64,000 bases of DNA from Luteibacter aegosomatis (GTDB lineage Bacteria; Pseudomonadota; Gammaproteobacteria; Xanthomonadales; Rhodanobacteraceae), in contig NZ_CP095740.1 of assembly GCF_023078455.1 (NCBI RefSeq), forward strand, positions 4,018,001-4,082,000. The letters are read 5' to 3'. The number at the start of each line of letters is the position of its first letter. The stretch's first letter is position 1. Shown piece after piece: positions 38,847 to 46,976 of the stretch. The notes beneath the pieces were generated by a model. It was not told the origin of the DNA, made no database searches, and saw only the letters and a program-made list of their open reading frames with translations. Position numbers and translations under genes: made by a program.

Positions 38847-40253
38847 ATGACGACGATCCGCCTGCTCGACTGGGACCGGCGCACCGCACGACGTGGCGCG
38901 CTGGATGGCGTGCTTCTCCTGGGCACGGCCGACCCTTACGTCTACCACCTGCCCTCCTGTGTACTGGCCATGGGCCGCAAGGCGGACCTGACGGCATTCG
39001 CTTCCGAGCCGCAGGCCAGGGCGGCGGGGCTCAAACCGTGCAAGCGGTGCAACCCGCACCGCCTGCATGCGGAGCGCGGCGACGGCCTCGAGCTGTTCCA
39101 CCGGTTGAGCGAACGGCTGGAAACCGAGCCGGCAAGCGTTCCGTCACCGACCGCGCTCGCCGAGGCGGTCGGCGTGACGGACGACGTGCTGGCCGTGGTG
39201 CTGGGCGATCATGCGCACGCCACCGCCGGGGAATGGCTCGAGCGCAAGCGGGTGGCCTTCGCGGCACGACAACTGCTGGATCTCGGCGCCACGGCACGCG
39301 ACGCGAGCCACGCCGCGGGATTCCCGGGTATCAAGCCTTTCGAGCGGGCGTTCGGCCTGCTGATGGGCATGACGCCGGACGACTACCGCCACCTCGGCAC
39401 GCAGCCTGGATTTTCGATTCGCCTGCCCGCCGATTACCGAAAAGACGCCGTGCTCGCCTACCAGGGCCGCGACGTCGAAGGACTGGCCGAACGCAGCGAC
39501 GCATCGCGCGTCTGGAAAGCCCTGGATACGCCGGACGGTCCGGCGATCGTGGACATCCGCTTCGAAGGCCGCCTCGCGAACGTCAGCGTGACGTCGCCAC
39601 GGCGGCTTGGCATCGCCAGCTTCGCCATCCTGCATCGCGACGTCCTCAAGGTGCTCGGCCTGCGCAACGACATCCGTGCGTTCGAAGCCGCCCATCCCGA
39701 CCTGGTGTCGGCGCGACGCGGCCTGCGCGTTCCGCTGGTGCCACGCGCCTTCGACGCCCTGTGCTGGGCCATCATCGGGCAGCAGATCAACCTCAGCTTC
39801 GCGGGCAGCCTTCGTCGCGAACTGATCCTGCTCGCAGGCGAGCGCGTGGGAGACATGATCGTGCACCCCACGCCGGAGGCCGTCGCCCGCATCGATCCGG
39901 ACGACCTGACCCGGCGTCGTTTCTCCCGCGCCAAGGCCCGGTATCTCATCGAGACGGCGCGGGCCATCGCCGAGGGCAAGCTCGCCGTCGAAGCGCTCGC
40001 CGAGGACTCGGCGGTGGACGCGGAACGACGTCTCACGGCGCTCCATGGCATCGGCACGTGGACCGCGCGCTACGTGATGATGCGCATCGGCTTCGCGGAC
40101 GCCGCGCCGGTGGGCGATTCCGGCCTCGCGACGGCGCTGGAGCGCATGTACGGGTTGGCGGAGCGCCCGGACGCCATCGCCACCGCGCGGCTCATGACGC
40201 CTTATGCGCCGTGGCGAAGCTTGGCCAGCCTGCACCTGTGGGCATCGCTATGA
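38847..40253 (+). CDS. alkA: Ada-like zinc domain, AraC HTH and AlkA 3-methyladenine DNA glycosylase fusion
   Basis: A 468-residue three-part protein. Residues 1-75 are an Ada-type zinc domain with YHLPSC and [12 protein letters not shown]. The acceptor cysteine (C38 in E. coli Ada) is His34 here, while the other three zinc cysteines are C38, C65 and C68. Residues about 80-180 form an AraC HTH ([27 protein letters not shown]). Residues about 190-468 are AlkA: hairpin-helix-hairpin [15 protein letters not shown] (399-413) and catalytic Asp424 in GDSGL. It excises alkylated bases. It overlaps ogt by 4 bases (ATGA). Loss of the acceptor suggests it no longer senses methyl phosphotriesters in the normal way. 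Confidence 0.88.
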   Translation: MTTIRLLDWDRRTARRGALDGVLLLGTADPYVYHLPSCVLAMGRKADLTAFASEPQARAAGLKPCKRCNPHRLHAERGDGLELFHRLSERLETEPASVPSPTALAEAVGVTDDVLAVVLGDHAHATAGEWLERKRVAFAARQLLDLGATARDASHAAGFPGIKPFERAFGLLMGMTPDDYRHLGTQPGFSIRLPADYRKDAVLAYQGRDVEGLAERSDASRVWKALDTPDGPAIVDIRFEGRLANVSVTSPRRLGIASFAILHRDVLKVLGLRNDIRAFEAAHPDLVSARRGLRVPLVPRAFDALCWAIIGQQINLSFAGSLRRELILLAGERVGDMIVHPTPEAVARIDPDDLTRRRFSRAKARYLIETARAIAEGKLAVEALAEDSAVDAERRLTALHGIGTWTARYVMMRIGFADAAPVGDSGLATALERMYGLAERPDAIATARLMTPYAPWRSLASLHLWASL

Positions 40254-40792
40254 AGACGTCGTCGAGCTACGTGTACACGACCCTGCCCTCCCCGGTCGGC
40301 CAACTGACCCTGTTGGCAAGCGACGAAGGACTGGCCGCGATCCTATGGGAAAACGATCGTCCCGGACGCGTGCCGCTGCCGGTGTCGGGCGAAGCACCCG
40401 AACACCCGGTGCTGATGGAGGCTGCCCGGCAGCTCGACGAGTACTTCAAGGGCGAACGCCGCGCGTTCGACCTGCCCCTGGACTTCCACGGCACGCCGTT
40501 CCAGAAAGCCGTATGGACGGCCCTGCTGACGGTGCCCTACGGCCAGACGCGTTCCTACGCGCAGATCGCCGAACAGATCGGCCGCCCCTCCGCGATGCGT
40601 GCCGTCGGCGCGGCGAACGGACGCAACCCGATCTCCATCGTGGCGCCCTGCCATCGGATCATCGGCACCGGCGGCCGACTGACCGGCTTTGCCGGAGGCC
40701 TGGATGCCAAGGCCTGGCTGCTGCGACTCGAAGGCGCGTTGATCGAACGTGCCGAATCGCGCCCTCCGATCATGGACGACCTCTTCGCCTGA
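40250..40792 (+). CDS. ogt: Methylated-DNA--[protein]-cysteine S-methyltransferase
   Basis: A 180-residue suicide repair protein that takes methyl groups from O6-methylguanine. The active-site motif APCHRI holds the acceptor Cys134. The DNA-binding helix region is [20 protein letters not shown], and the arginine finger region [11 protein letters not shown] precedes it. Start set at ATG 40250, which overlaps the alkA stop, giving [19 protein letters not shown]. The pair thus makes glycosylase and methyltransferase from one message, an alkylation-repair operon. Confidence 0.93.
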   Translation: MKTSSSYVYTTLPSPVGQLTLLASDEGLAAILWENDRPGRVPLPVSGEAPEHPVLMEAARQLDEYFKGERRAFDLPLDFHGTPFQKAVWTALLTVPYGQTRSYAQIAEQIGRPSAMRAVGAANGRNPISIVAPCHRIIGTGGRLTGFAGGLDAKAWLLRLEGALIERAESRPPIMDDLFA

Positions 40793-40874
40793 CCCGCTCG
40801 CGCGCCACCCATGGATTTTGGCGCGGCGCGAAGGCAATCTGGCCGCCGGCGCGAAGAAAACGAGGCTTGCGCGA

Positions 40875-41588
40875 GTGACGACATACCCACCCGATCCCGT
40901 CGCGCCGGCGCACGGCCTGCAACTGGTGCTGCTGGAAGACGACGACCTGCTGCGCGATCGCATCCTGCTGCCCAGGCTGACCCAGTTCGGCTTCCACGTC
41001 AGGGCCACCGGCAGCGCGGCGGGATTGCATGCACTGGTGGGACAACGCATGCCGGACCTGTTCGTGCTGGATATCGGCCTGCCCGACGGTGACGGCTTCA
41101 CGCTGGCACGCTCGCTTCGCGGGAGCTTCCCCGAGGCGGGCATCGTCATCCTGACCGGCCGAAGCGACAGCGTCGATCGCGTGCGCGGTCTTTTCGAAGG
41201 CGCGGACGCCTACCTGGCGAAGCCCGTCGAGATCGACGTGCTGGTCGCCACCCTGCACAGCGTGGCCCGCCGACTGCGGCCGACGACGAAAGCACTCGCC
41301 GGCCGCTGGGAACTCAGTCCGGACGAGTGGTTTCTCCGCTCGCCCGCGGGCGGCCAAGTGATGCTCACCAAGGGCGAACGCCGCCTGCTCGAATCGCTGC
41401 TCCAGCATGCGAACGAAGTGCTTCCCCGCGAATCGCTGATCGCCGTGCTCACCGACGACGTCGACGCCTTCGATCCGCACCGGCTCGATTCCATGGTGCA
41501 TCGCCTGCGTCGCAAGGTACTCGCCACGCTCGGCGAACCGCTGCCCCTGAACGCCGTCCATGGCACCGGCTACGTGCTGACGACCTGA
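40875..41588 (+). CDS. OmpR-family response regulator
   Basis: A 237-residue regulator. A GTG start at 40875 is chosen, since longer reading overlaps DNA that codes poorly. Receiver: acidic triplet EDDD at 21-24, phospho-acceptor Asp66 in LFVLDIGLPDGDGF, and Lys116 in YLAKPVE. The C-terminal winged helix starts with LSPDEWFLRSPAGGQVMLT and has LDSMVHRLRRKVLATLGEPL, ending GTGYVLTT. It faces the kinase gene tail to tail with a 19-base overlap. The targets are unknown. Confidence 0.88.
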   Translation: MTTYPPDPVAPAHGLQLVLLEDDDLLRDRILLPRLTQFGFHVRATGSAAGLHALVGQRMPDLFVLDIGLPDGDGFTLARSLRGSFPEAGIVILTGRSDSVDRVRGLFEGADAYLAKPVEIDVLVATLHSVARRLRPTTKALAGRWELSPDEWFLRSPAGGQVMLTKGERRLLESLLQHANEVLPRESLIAVLTDDVDAFDPHRLDSMVHRLRRKVLATLGEPLPLNAVHGTGYVLTT

Positions 41589-42994
41589 TCCGCCGGAACG
41601 ATCGTTCCCTCCGGCGCGTCGACGCAAGGCAAGCTCACGCGAATCGCCGTTCCCCTGCCGGGCTCGCTTTCGACCGTCGTCCGGCCGCCGGCCCGGACCA
41701 CCAGGTCGTGGACGACGCTCAGGCCCAGGCCCGTGCCGCGGTCGGCCGGCTTGGTGGTGAAGAACGGATCGAAGATTCGCGCGCGAACGGATTCGGCCAT
41801 ACCGATGCCGGTGTCCCGCACGGTCAATGCCACGCCACCGTCGCGATCCTCCAGCACGATGTCGCAGCGGCCGCCGTCGGGCATCGCGTCGCGCGCGTTG
41901 GTCACCAGGTTGATGATCGCCAGCTCGAACTGGCTGCGGTCGAAGAGGATCCAACGTGGTTCGTGCGGCAGCGCCAGGTGCAGCTGGCAGTGCGCGGGCA
42001 AGGATTGACGGGCCAGCGGCCGCAGCTCGCGCACGGCGGACACCACGTCGAATACCTCGGCGGACGCCACGTCGCGCCGACTGAAACTGAGCAGCTTCCG
42101 GCACACCGCCGTGCCTCGGCGCGCGGCCAGTTCGATGCCTTCCAGCGCATCGGCCACCGCCCGCACGTCGCCGTCCAGCCGTTCGGCCTCCGGCAGACGG
42201 TCCCGTTCGGTGGAAAAGCCCAGGATGATGTCGAAGACGTTGTTGACGTCGTGGGCGACGCCGCTGGCCAGCTTGCCGACCGCATCCATCTTCTGCGCAT
42301 GCAGAAGCTGCTCGCGCGTGCGTTCGCGTTCGGCGATTTCCAGGGCCAGTTGCCGCCGTTGCCGCTCCGATTCGCCGAGGCTCTGGCGCAAGGCATCGAT
42401 GGCGCGGTCGACGATCAGGGCGATAAGCAGGTAGCTGGTGAGTGCCCGCATCGGCAACGCGTCGTAGAACGCCGAAAGGAATCCCCGCGCGTGCCCCGGA
42501 TCGGCGGCGGTGAGGGGCGCCACGCTCACGGCGAGGATCAGCGCCTCGGCGGCATAGGTCGTCCATAACGCCTTGCGCCCCAGCATGAGTCCGCTCAGGG
42601 CGAGGATCATGATCAGCGTGAGGTTGCCGTCGGTGGCGCGGTAGCCGAAGGCCGCATACGCCATCGCGCCCGACGCGAGCATGGTGCCGACGAACTGCGC
42701 CACGGCCAGGGGGAACCGCCCGGCGCGGATGAGCCACAGGCCGAACCAGGCCGAGACGGTCATGGCAAGGTCGGTGCCGATGTCGACGGCCAGGGCGGCC
42801 GATGCGCCCACGCGTGCCTTGCTGAAGAACTGCGCCTGCAGGTAGCCACCGTGCAAGCCGAACAGGTAGAGCTTGGTCGCCGGTATGCGCAGGCCTTCGA
42901 AGATCAGCAGCAGTTGCATGAATACCGCATTGCGCCGATCGACGGGATCGTCGATCGGGGTGTCGTCAAGCCAACGGCGGACGCGGGACATCAT
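41570..42994 (-). CDS. Membrane sensor histidine kinase
   Basis: A 474-residue kinase with about six N-terminal membrane helices (residues 30-220) and no sizeable periplasmic domain, so it may sense through the membrane. A coiled coil (ESERQRRQLALEIAERERT) leads to the H-box GVAHDVNNVFDIILGF, of the HDxNN type seen in hybrid and NtrB-like kinases. N-box NLVTNARDAMPDGG, G1 RDTGIGM and G2 DRGTGLGLSVVHDL are intact. It is convergent with the response regulator at 40875-41588; overlapping ends suggest a functional pair despite opposite strands. Two ATGs in a row start the gene. Confidence 0.88.
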   Translation of the reverse strand: MMSRVRRWLDDTPIDDPVDRRNAVFMQLLLIFEGLRIPATKLYLFGLHGGYLQAQFFSKARVGASAALAVDIGTDLAMTVSAWFGLWLIRAGRFPLAVAQFVGTMLASGAMAYAAFGYRATDGNLTLIMILALSGLMLGRKALWTTYAAEALILAVSVAPLTAADPGHARGFLSAFYDALPMRALTSYLLIALIVDRAIDALRQSLGESERQRRQLALEIAERERTREQLLHAQKMDAVGKLASGVAHDVNNVFDIILGFSTERDRLPEAERLDGDVRAVADALEGIELAARRGTAVCRKLLSFSRRDVASAEVFDVVSAVRELRPLARQSLPAHCQLHLALPHEPRWILFDRSQFELAIINLVTNARDAMPDGGRCDIVLEDRDGGVALTVRDTGIGMAESVRARIFDPFFTTKPADRGTGLGLSVVHDLVVRAGGRTTVESEPGRGTAIRVSLPCVDAPEGTIVPADQVVST

Positions 42995-43213
42995 CGTGCG
43001 TTTTCCTCGATCGACGCGCCGCGTCCCGGCGGCGGTGAGAAGCCGGTGAGAAACCGGAAAGACGAGCGTGTGTGACTTTGCCGAAGATGTAAAGCTAGTC
43101 TCGTCCGTCCGCACCGTGTTTCGTTGCGGATGGCATGCCGAAGGGGCAGTCCGTCATGGGCTGGGCAGCCGCACCACGTCAGGGCAAATCGGGCACTTTC
43201 CTTCGGGGGTTCT

Positions 43214-46200
43214 ATGTCACCAACCATGTTCAGGCCTTGGCTGGCCGGGGCGGCGATGCTCGTCGCCACCGGTCACGCCCACGCCGCCGTCGATACCGTC
43301 GGCAGCACCACCACCACGCCGTTGCTCACCAAAGCGGTGAGTCCCCGCCAGTTCACCACGCTCAAGGGAAGCGTTCCCGCCAGGGTCGCCACCAGCGTCG
43401 ACGCCGGCGCGATGGGAACCACCGAGACCATTCCCTCGATGACCCTGGTGCTCAAGCGCGGCGACGACCAGCAGAAACGCTTCGACGCGTACCTGGCCTC
43501 GCTGGACAATCCCTCCTCACCCAACTTCCACCATTGGCTGACCGCGCGCCAGGTGGGCGAGCAATTCGGCCCGAATGCGAAAGATATTGCGGCGGTGAAG
43601 CAGTGGCTCGGATCGCAGGGCCTCGGCGTGAAGAGCGTGTCCGCCGACGGCATGCTGATCCGTTTCACCGGTTCGGTAGGCGCCGTGCAGCAGGCGTTCG
43701 GCACGTCGATGCATCGCTACCGGGCCGACGGCAAGGTGCATTTCGCCAATGCCGTCGAACAGAAGCTGCCGACCGACCTGGTGCCCGTGGTCCGCGGCGT
43801 GGCCTCGCTGACCGATTTCTTTCCCAAGCCGCAGGTGAAAAATGCGCGACCGGTCAAGCGCAATGCCAAGGGCGAGTGGGTGGCGGCGGGCGCGCCCTCG
43901 GGCGACTTCAATTTCGTGTACCAGGGCGAGACGATGTTCGACCTGGTGCCGGCGGACTTCGCGACCGTCTACGACGTGAACCCGCTGTGGAACGAGGACA
44001 CGCCGGTACGCGGCGCGGGTCAGAACGTGGTGGTGCTCGAACGCACCAACGTGCAGGACGCCGACGTCGCCACGTTCCGCCAGGTGTTCATGCCGAACGA
44101 CGCCAAGGGACGCTTCACCCAGGTGCACCCGGCGGCCTTCGCCGGCGACACGAGTTGCGCCGATCCAGGCACCAACGGCGACGAGGGTGAAGCCGCGCTC
44201 GATGCCGAGTGGGCCGGCGCCGCCGCACCCGATGCCGACGTGACCCTGGCCTCGTGCCAGGACAGCGGCGCCGACTTCGGCGCCTTCCTGGCCGCGCAGA
44301 ACCTGCTCGAACAGGCCACGCCGCCGCCGATCATGAGCCTGAGCTACGGCGAGTGCGAACTGGTGAGCGCCGCGGTGGGCGACAGCGACGAAGCGACTGT
44401 GCTGTGGTCGACGGCCGCCGCCGAAGGCACCACGGTGTTCGTCTCCACCGGCGACGCGGGCGTGGCCGGGTGCGACCAGAACCAGGTCGCGTCGAGCTTC
44501 GGCATCGCCGTGAACGGCCTCGGCAGCACGCCCTATAACGTGGCGGTGGGTGGCACCGACTTCGACGACTACGGCAAGACGCGCAAGTACTGGCTGTCCG
44601 GCAACGGCGCCCTGGGCGCCAGCGCCCTCGGCTACATTCCGGAGCAGACCTGGAACGACTCCTGCGCGAGCGCCCAGCTCGATGCGATCCTCGGCTACGC
44701 GAACCCGAACAAGGCCTGCAATTCGGCCGACGGCCAGGGTTTCCTCAACACCGCCGGCGGCAGCGGCGGCCCGAGCTACCTGTGGAGCCAGCCGAGCTGG
44801 CAACAGGGCATCGCGGGAATCGACCAGAACGTGACCCGCGCGATCCCTGACGTATCGCTCTTCGCCGCCAACGGCATTTACGGGCATGCGCTGATCTTCT
44901 GCATGTCCGATCCGGACCAGGGCGGTACGCCGTGCAATTACCTCGATCCCACGGACTCGATCTACAACAGCGCGGGCGGCACGTCGTTCGCGGCGCCGGC
45001 GATGGCCGGCGTACAGGCATTGGTGAACCAGGCCGCCGCCGATCGCCTGGGCAACGTCGGGCCTTCGCTCTACGAACTGGCGCGCGTGCAATACGGCACG
45101 GTGGCCACGCCTGCGGCCGGATGCAAGGCCACGGACGCGTCCTGCGTGTTCCATGACGTCGCCGTCGGCGACATCGACGTGCCCTGCTTCGCGGGAACCG
45201 GCGATTGCTTCGTCAAGAAAGGCGACAGCTATGGCGTGGTCAGCGACGGCGGTCGCGCCTCGCTGGTCACGGCATGGAAAGCCGGCAAGGGCTACGACTA
45301 CGCCACCGGCCTGGGCTCGGTGGACGTCACCCACCTCACCCACGCCATCGCCGCCAGGCAGGCGCGCGGCCAGCGGATCCCCCGGACGTGGGACCTGCTC
45401 TCGAACCGCGACAGCGGCAATCCCGGCGTGGGTCTGAACGCCGTACTCGACGGCAAGAGCACGCTGTTGCTGATCGCCCCCAAGAGCGGCAAGACCACCC
45501 TCGTGCAGATGAACGGCAGCACCGTGTTGTCCAGCGACACCTGGACCCCGGGCCAGCAGGGCGACTTCTGGATCGACGGCTTCAAGCCGGGCGACCAGGT
45601 CAAGGCCATGCCCTACGACATCTTCGACGGCGTGCTGACCGGCCAGACGGTGATGGAAGCCGACAATCCCACCACGCATGAGTTGAATCTCGCGATCTAC
45701 AGCTACGGCTGGGTCGATTTCACCTTCCCGTACAAGGCGGGGTGGAGCATGGTCGGCGCGGGCCGGGTCGACGATTCGGGCAAGTCGCAGGAAGTGTGGA
45801 TCAACTCCACCACCGGCAAACTCTCGTTCTGGACCATCACCTGCACGGGCGGCATCAAGTTCGGCCGTCTGGACGGCCTGGACTGCGAGCAGGGCGTGGG
45901 CAAGACGGTCAGCGCTCCCGCCGGTTTCACGCCTTATCTCGCGGACCTCAACGGGGACGGCATCCTCGACATCGTCTGGACCGGGCCCAAGCGGGCGGTG
46001 CAGTACTGGATCAACGACGGCCGCGGAAGCTTCACGAAGAGCGACGGCGACGCGGCACCGGCCGGTTTCGAACTCGTGGGCGCGGGTGAAATCGCGGGTA
46101 GCGGCAAGACGGACCTGATCTGGTTCAACGCCGCCACGGGCAAGCTGCGCTGGTGGACGATGGACGGCACGACCGTGTCGAGCCAGAAGACCATGGCCGC

Positions 46201-46465
46201 GCCGGACGGCTACACCCTCGCCACCATCGAGGACTTCGACGGCGACGGCCTGGCCGACCTGTTCTGGACCAATGCCAAGGACGATGCCTACCTGTGGCAG
46301 GGCACCGGCAACGGGTTCCTTTCGCAGCACGTCGCCGATGGCGCGGGCGTCGCGTTCAAGGTTCCCGCGAACTTCCAGGTGCAGACGAACCGGCTCCAGG
46401 GCGTCGTCGATCCCGTACCGCCCGCGGGTACGGTCGTCACCGCCTCGATCGCCGGCACGCACTGA
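43214..46465 (+). CDS. Secreted S53 (sedolisin/pseudomonalisin-like) serine-carboxyl peptidase with C-terminal FG-GAP repeats
   Basis: A 1083-residue exoenzyme: signal peptide to about residue 25, pro-domain (about 30-225, with RGDDQQKRFDAYLASLDNPSSPNFHHWL), S53 catalytic domain (about 245-640), and an extra C-terminal region of about 400 residues. Catalytic Glu and Asp are in EGEAALDAEW near 325-329, the oxyanion Asp in the STGDAGVAGC region, and the nucleophile Ser in GGTSFAAPAMAG near 590 (family SGTS). The tail carries VCBS/FG-GAP-type repeats with calcium-loop motifs DLNGDGILDIVW (about 910) and DFDGDGLADLFW (about 1010). It is acid-active protein digestion in relatives. A terminator follows. 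Confidence 0.9.
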   Translation: MSPTMFRPWLAGAAMLVATGHAHAAVDTVGSTTTTPLLTKAVSPRQFTTLKGSVPARVATSVDAGAMGTTETIPSMTLVLKRGDDQQKRFDAYLASLDNPSSPNFHHWLTARQVGEQFGPNAKDIAAVKQWLGSQGLGVKSVSADGMLIRFTGSVGAVQQAFGTSMHRYRADGKVHFANAVEQKLPTDLVPVVRGVASLTDFFPKPQVKNARPVKRNAKGEWVAAGAPSGDFNFVYQGETMFDLVPADFATVYDVNPLWNEDTPVRGAGQNVVVLERTNVQDADVATFRQVFMPNDAKGRFTQVHPAAFAGDTSCADPGTNGDEGEAALDAEWAGAAAPDADVTLASCQDSGADFGAFLAAQNLLEQATPPPIMSLSYGECELVSAAVGDSDEATVLWSTAAAEGTTVFVSTGDAGVAGCDQNQVASSFGIAVNGLGSTPYNVAVGGTDFDDYGKTRKYWLSGNGALGASALGYIPEQTWNDSCASAQLDAILGYANPNKACNSADGQGFLNTAGGSGGPSYLWSQPSWQQGIAGIDQNVTRAIPDVSLFAANGIYGHALIFCMSDPDQGGTPCNYLDPTDSIYNSAGGTSFAAPAMAGVQALVNQAAADRLGNVGPSLYELARVQYGTVATPAAGCKATDASCVFHDVAVGDIDVPCFAGTGDCFVKKGDSYGVVSDGGRASLVTAWKAGKGYDYATGLGSVDVTHLTHAIAARQARGQRIPRTWDLLSNRDSGNPGVGLNAVLDGKSTLLLIAPKSGKTTLVQMNGSTVLSSDTWTPGQQGDFWIDGFKPGDQVKAMPYDIFDGVLTGQTVMEADNPTTHELNLAIYSYGWVDFTFPYKAGWSMVGAGRVDDSGKSQEVWINSTTGKLSFWTITCTGGIKFGRLDGLDCEQGVGKTVSAPAGFTPYLADLNGDGILDIVWTGPKRAVQYWINDGRGSFTKSDGDAAPAGFELVGAGEIAGSGKTDLIWFNAATGKLRWWTMDGTTVSSQKTMAAPDGYTLATIEDFDGDGLADLFWTNAKDDAYLWQGTGNGFLSQHVADGAGVAFKVPANFQVQTNRLQGVVDPVPPAGTVVTASIAGTH

Positions 46466-46485
46466 CGCCCGGCGCTCACCGATCG

Positions 46486-46515
46486 GAAAGCGGGCGGCAA
46501 CCGCCCGCTTTCCCG
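46486..46515. terminator. Bidirectional terminator between S53 peptidase and a small convergent gene
   Basis: Stem GAAAGCGGGCGG/CCGCCCGCTTTC with loop CAA. T-rich tails on both strands (CCCGTTTC and the reverse). It ends just before the stop codon of the minus-strand gene. Confidence 0.85.
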
Positions 46516-46517
46516 TT

Positions 46518-46856
46518 TCAGTGCTTCTGCCTGTAGATGTGTCGGCTGTTCCGGTTTTCCGATCGGTTGAGCCGGTTCTGCTCCGCCTTGGTCAGGTGAC
46601 CGCCATGCCTGGCTTCATCCGCGCTCTCGCGACGGGCGATGTTCGCGTCATGCGTCTCGTCGCGCGCCGCCTGCTTCTGGGTCATCGTACCGTTCGCGAC
46701 GCCCTGGTCGATGCGGTTCTGCTGGTTGTCCAGCCGGCCGTTGACCTCGTTGACGCGCGGGTGGCCCGGCACCGCCGACTGCGCGAACACGGGCGCCGAT
46801 ACCAGCGCCGCGCCGGCGACCAGACCGATGAGGGCAAACTTCGGAATGACGTTCAT
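46518..46856 (-). CDS. Small secreted charged protein of unknown function
   Basis: A 112-residue protein with a signal peptide (MNVIPKFALIGLVAGAALVSAPVFA) cleaved after about residue 25. The mature part is highly charged, helical and His/Asn/Arg-rich: HPRVNEVNGRLDNQQNRIDQ, QAARDETHDANIARRESADE, HLTKAEQNRLNRSENRNSRH. This pattern recurs as a conserved hypothetical in xanthomonads and Burkholderia from memory of the family, with no known function. It may bind the envelope or nucleic acid. It has its own transcript between two larger genes. Confidence 0.75.
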   Translation of the reverse strand: MNVIPKFALIGLVAGAALVSAPVFAQSAVPGHPRVNEVNGRLDNQQNRIDQGVANGTMTQKQAARDETHDANIARRESADEARHGGHLTKAEQNRLNRSENRNSRHIYRQKH

Positions 46857-46976
46857 GGGTCGGATGTTCCTCTGTGTGTGGGTGACGTACGCGGGGCCGG
46901 AAACGATCCGGCAGCCGCGATGTTGACGTCGCAGGAAAATGCGGCAGCGATCCGTTCAGCTGCCGCGGTTCCCCGG

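Noticed and set aside
43517..46462. 981-codon open frame antisense to the S53 peptidase
   Set aside because: The same GC-bias artefact, in a His/Arg/Ala-rich composition.
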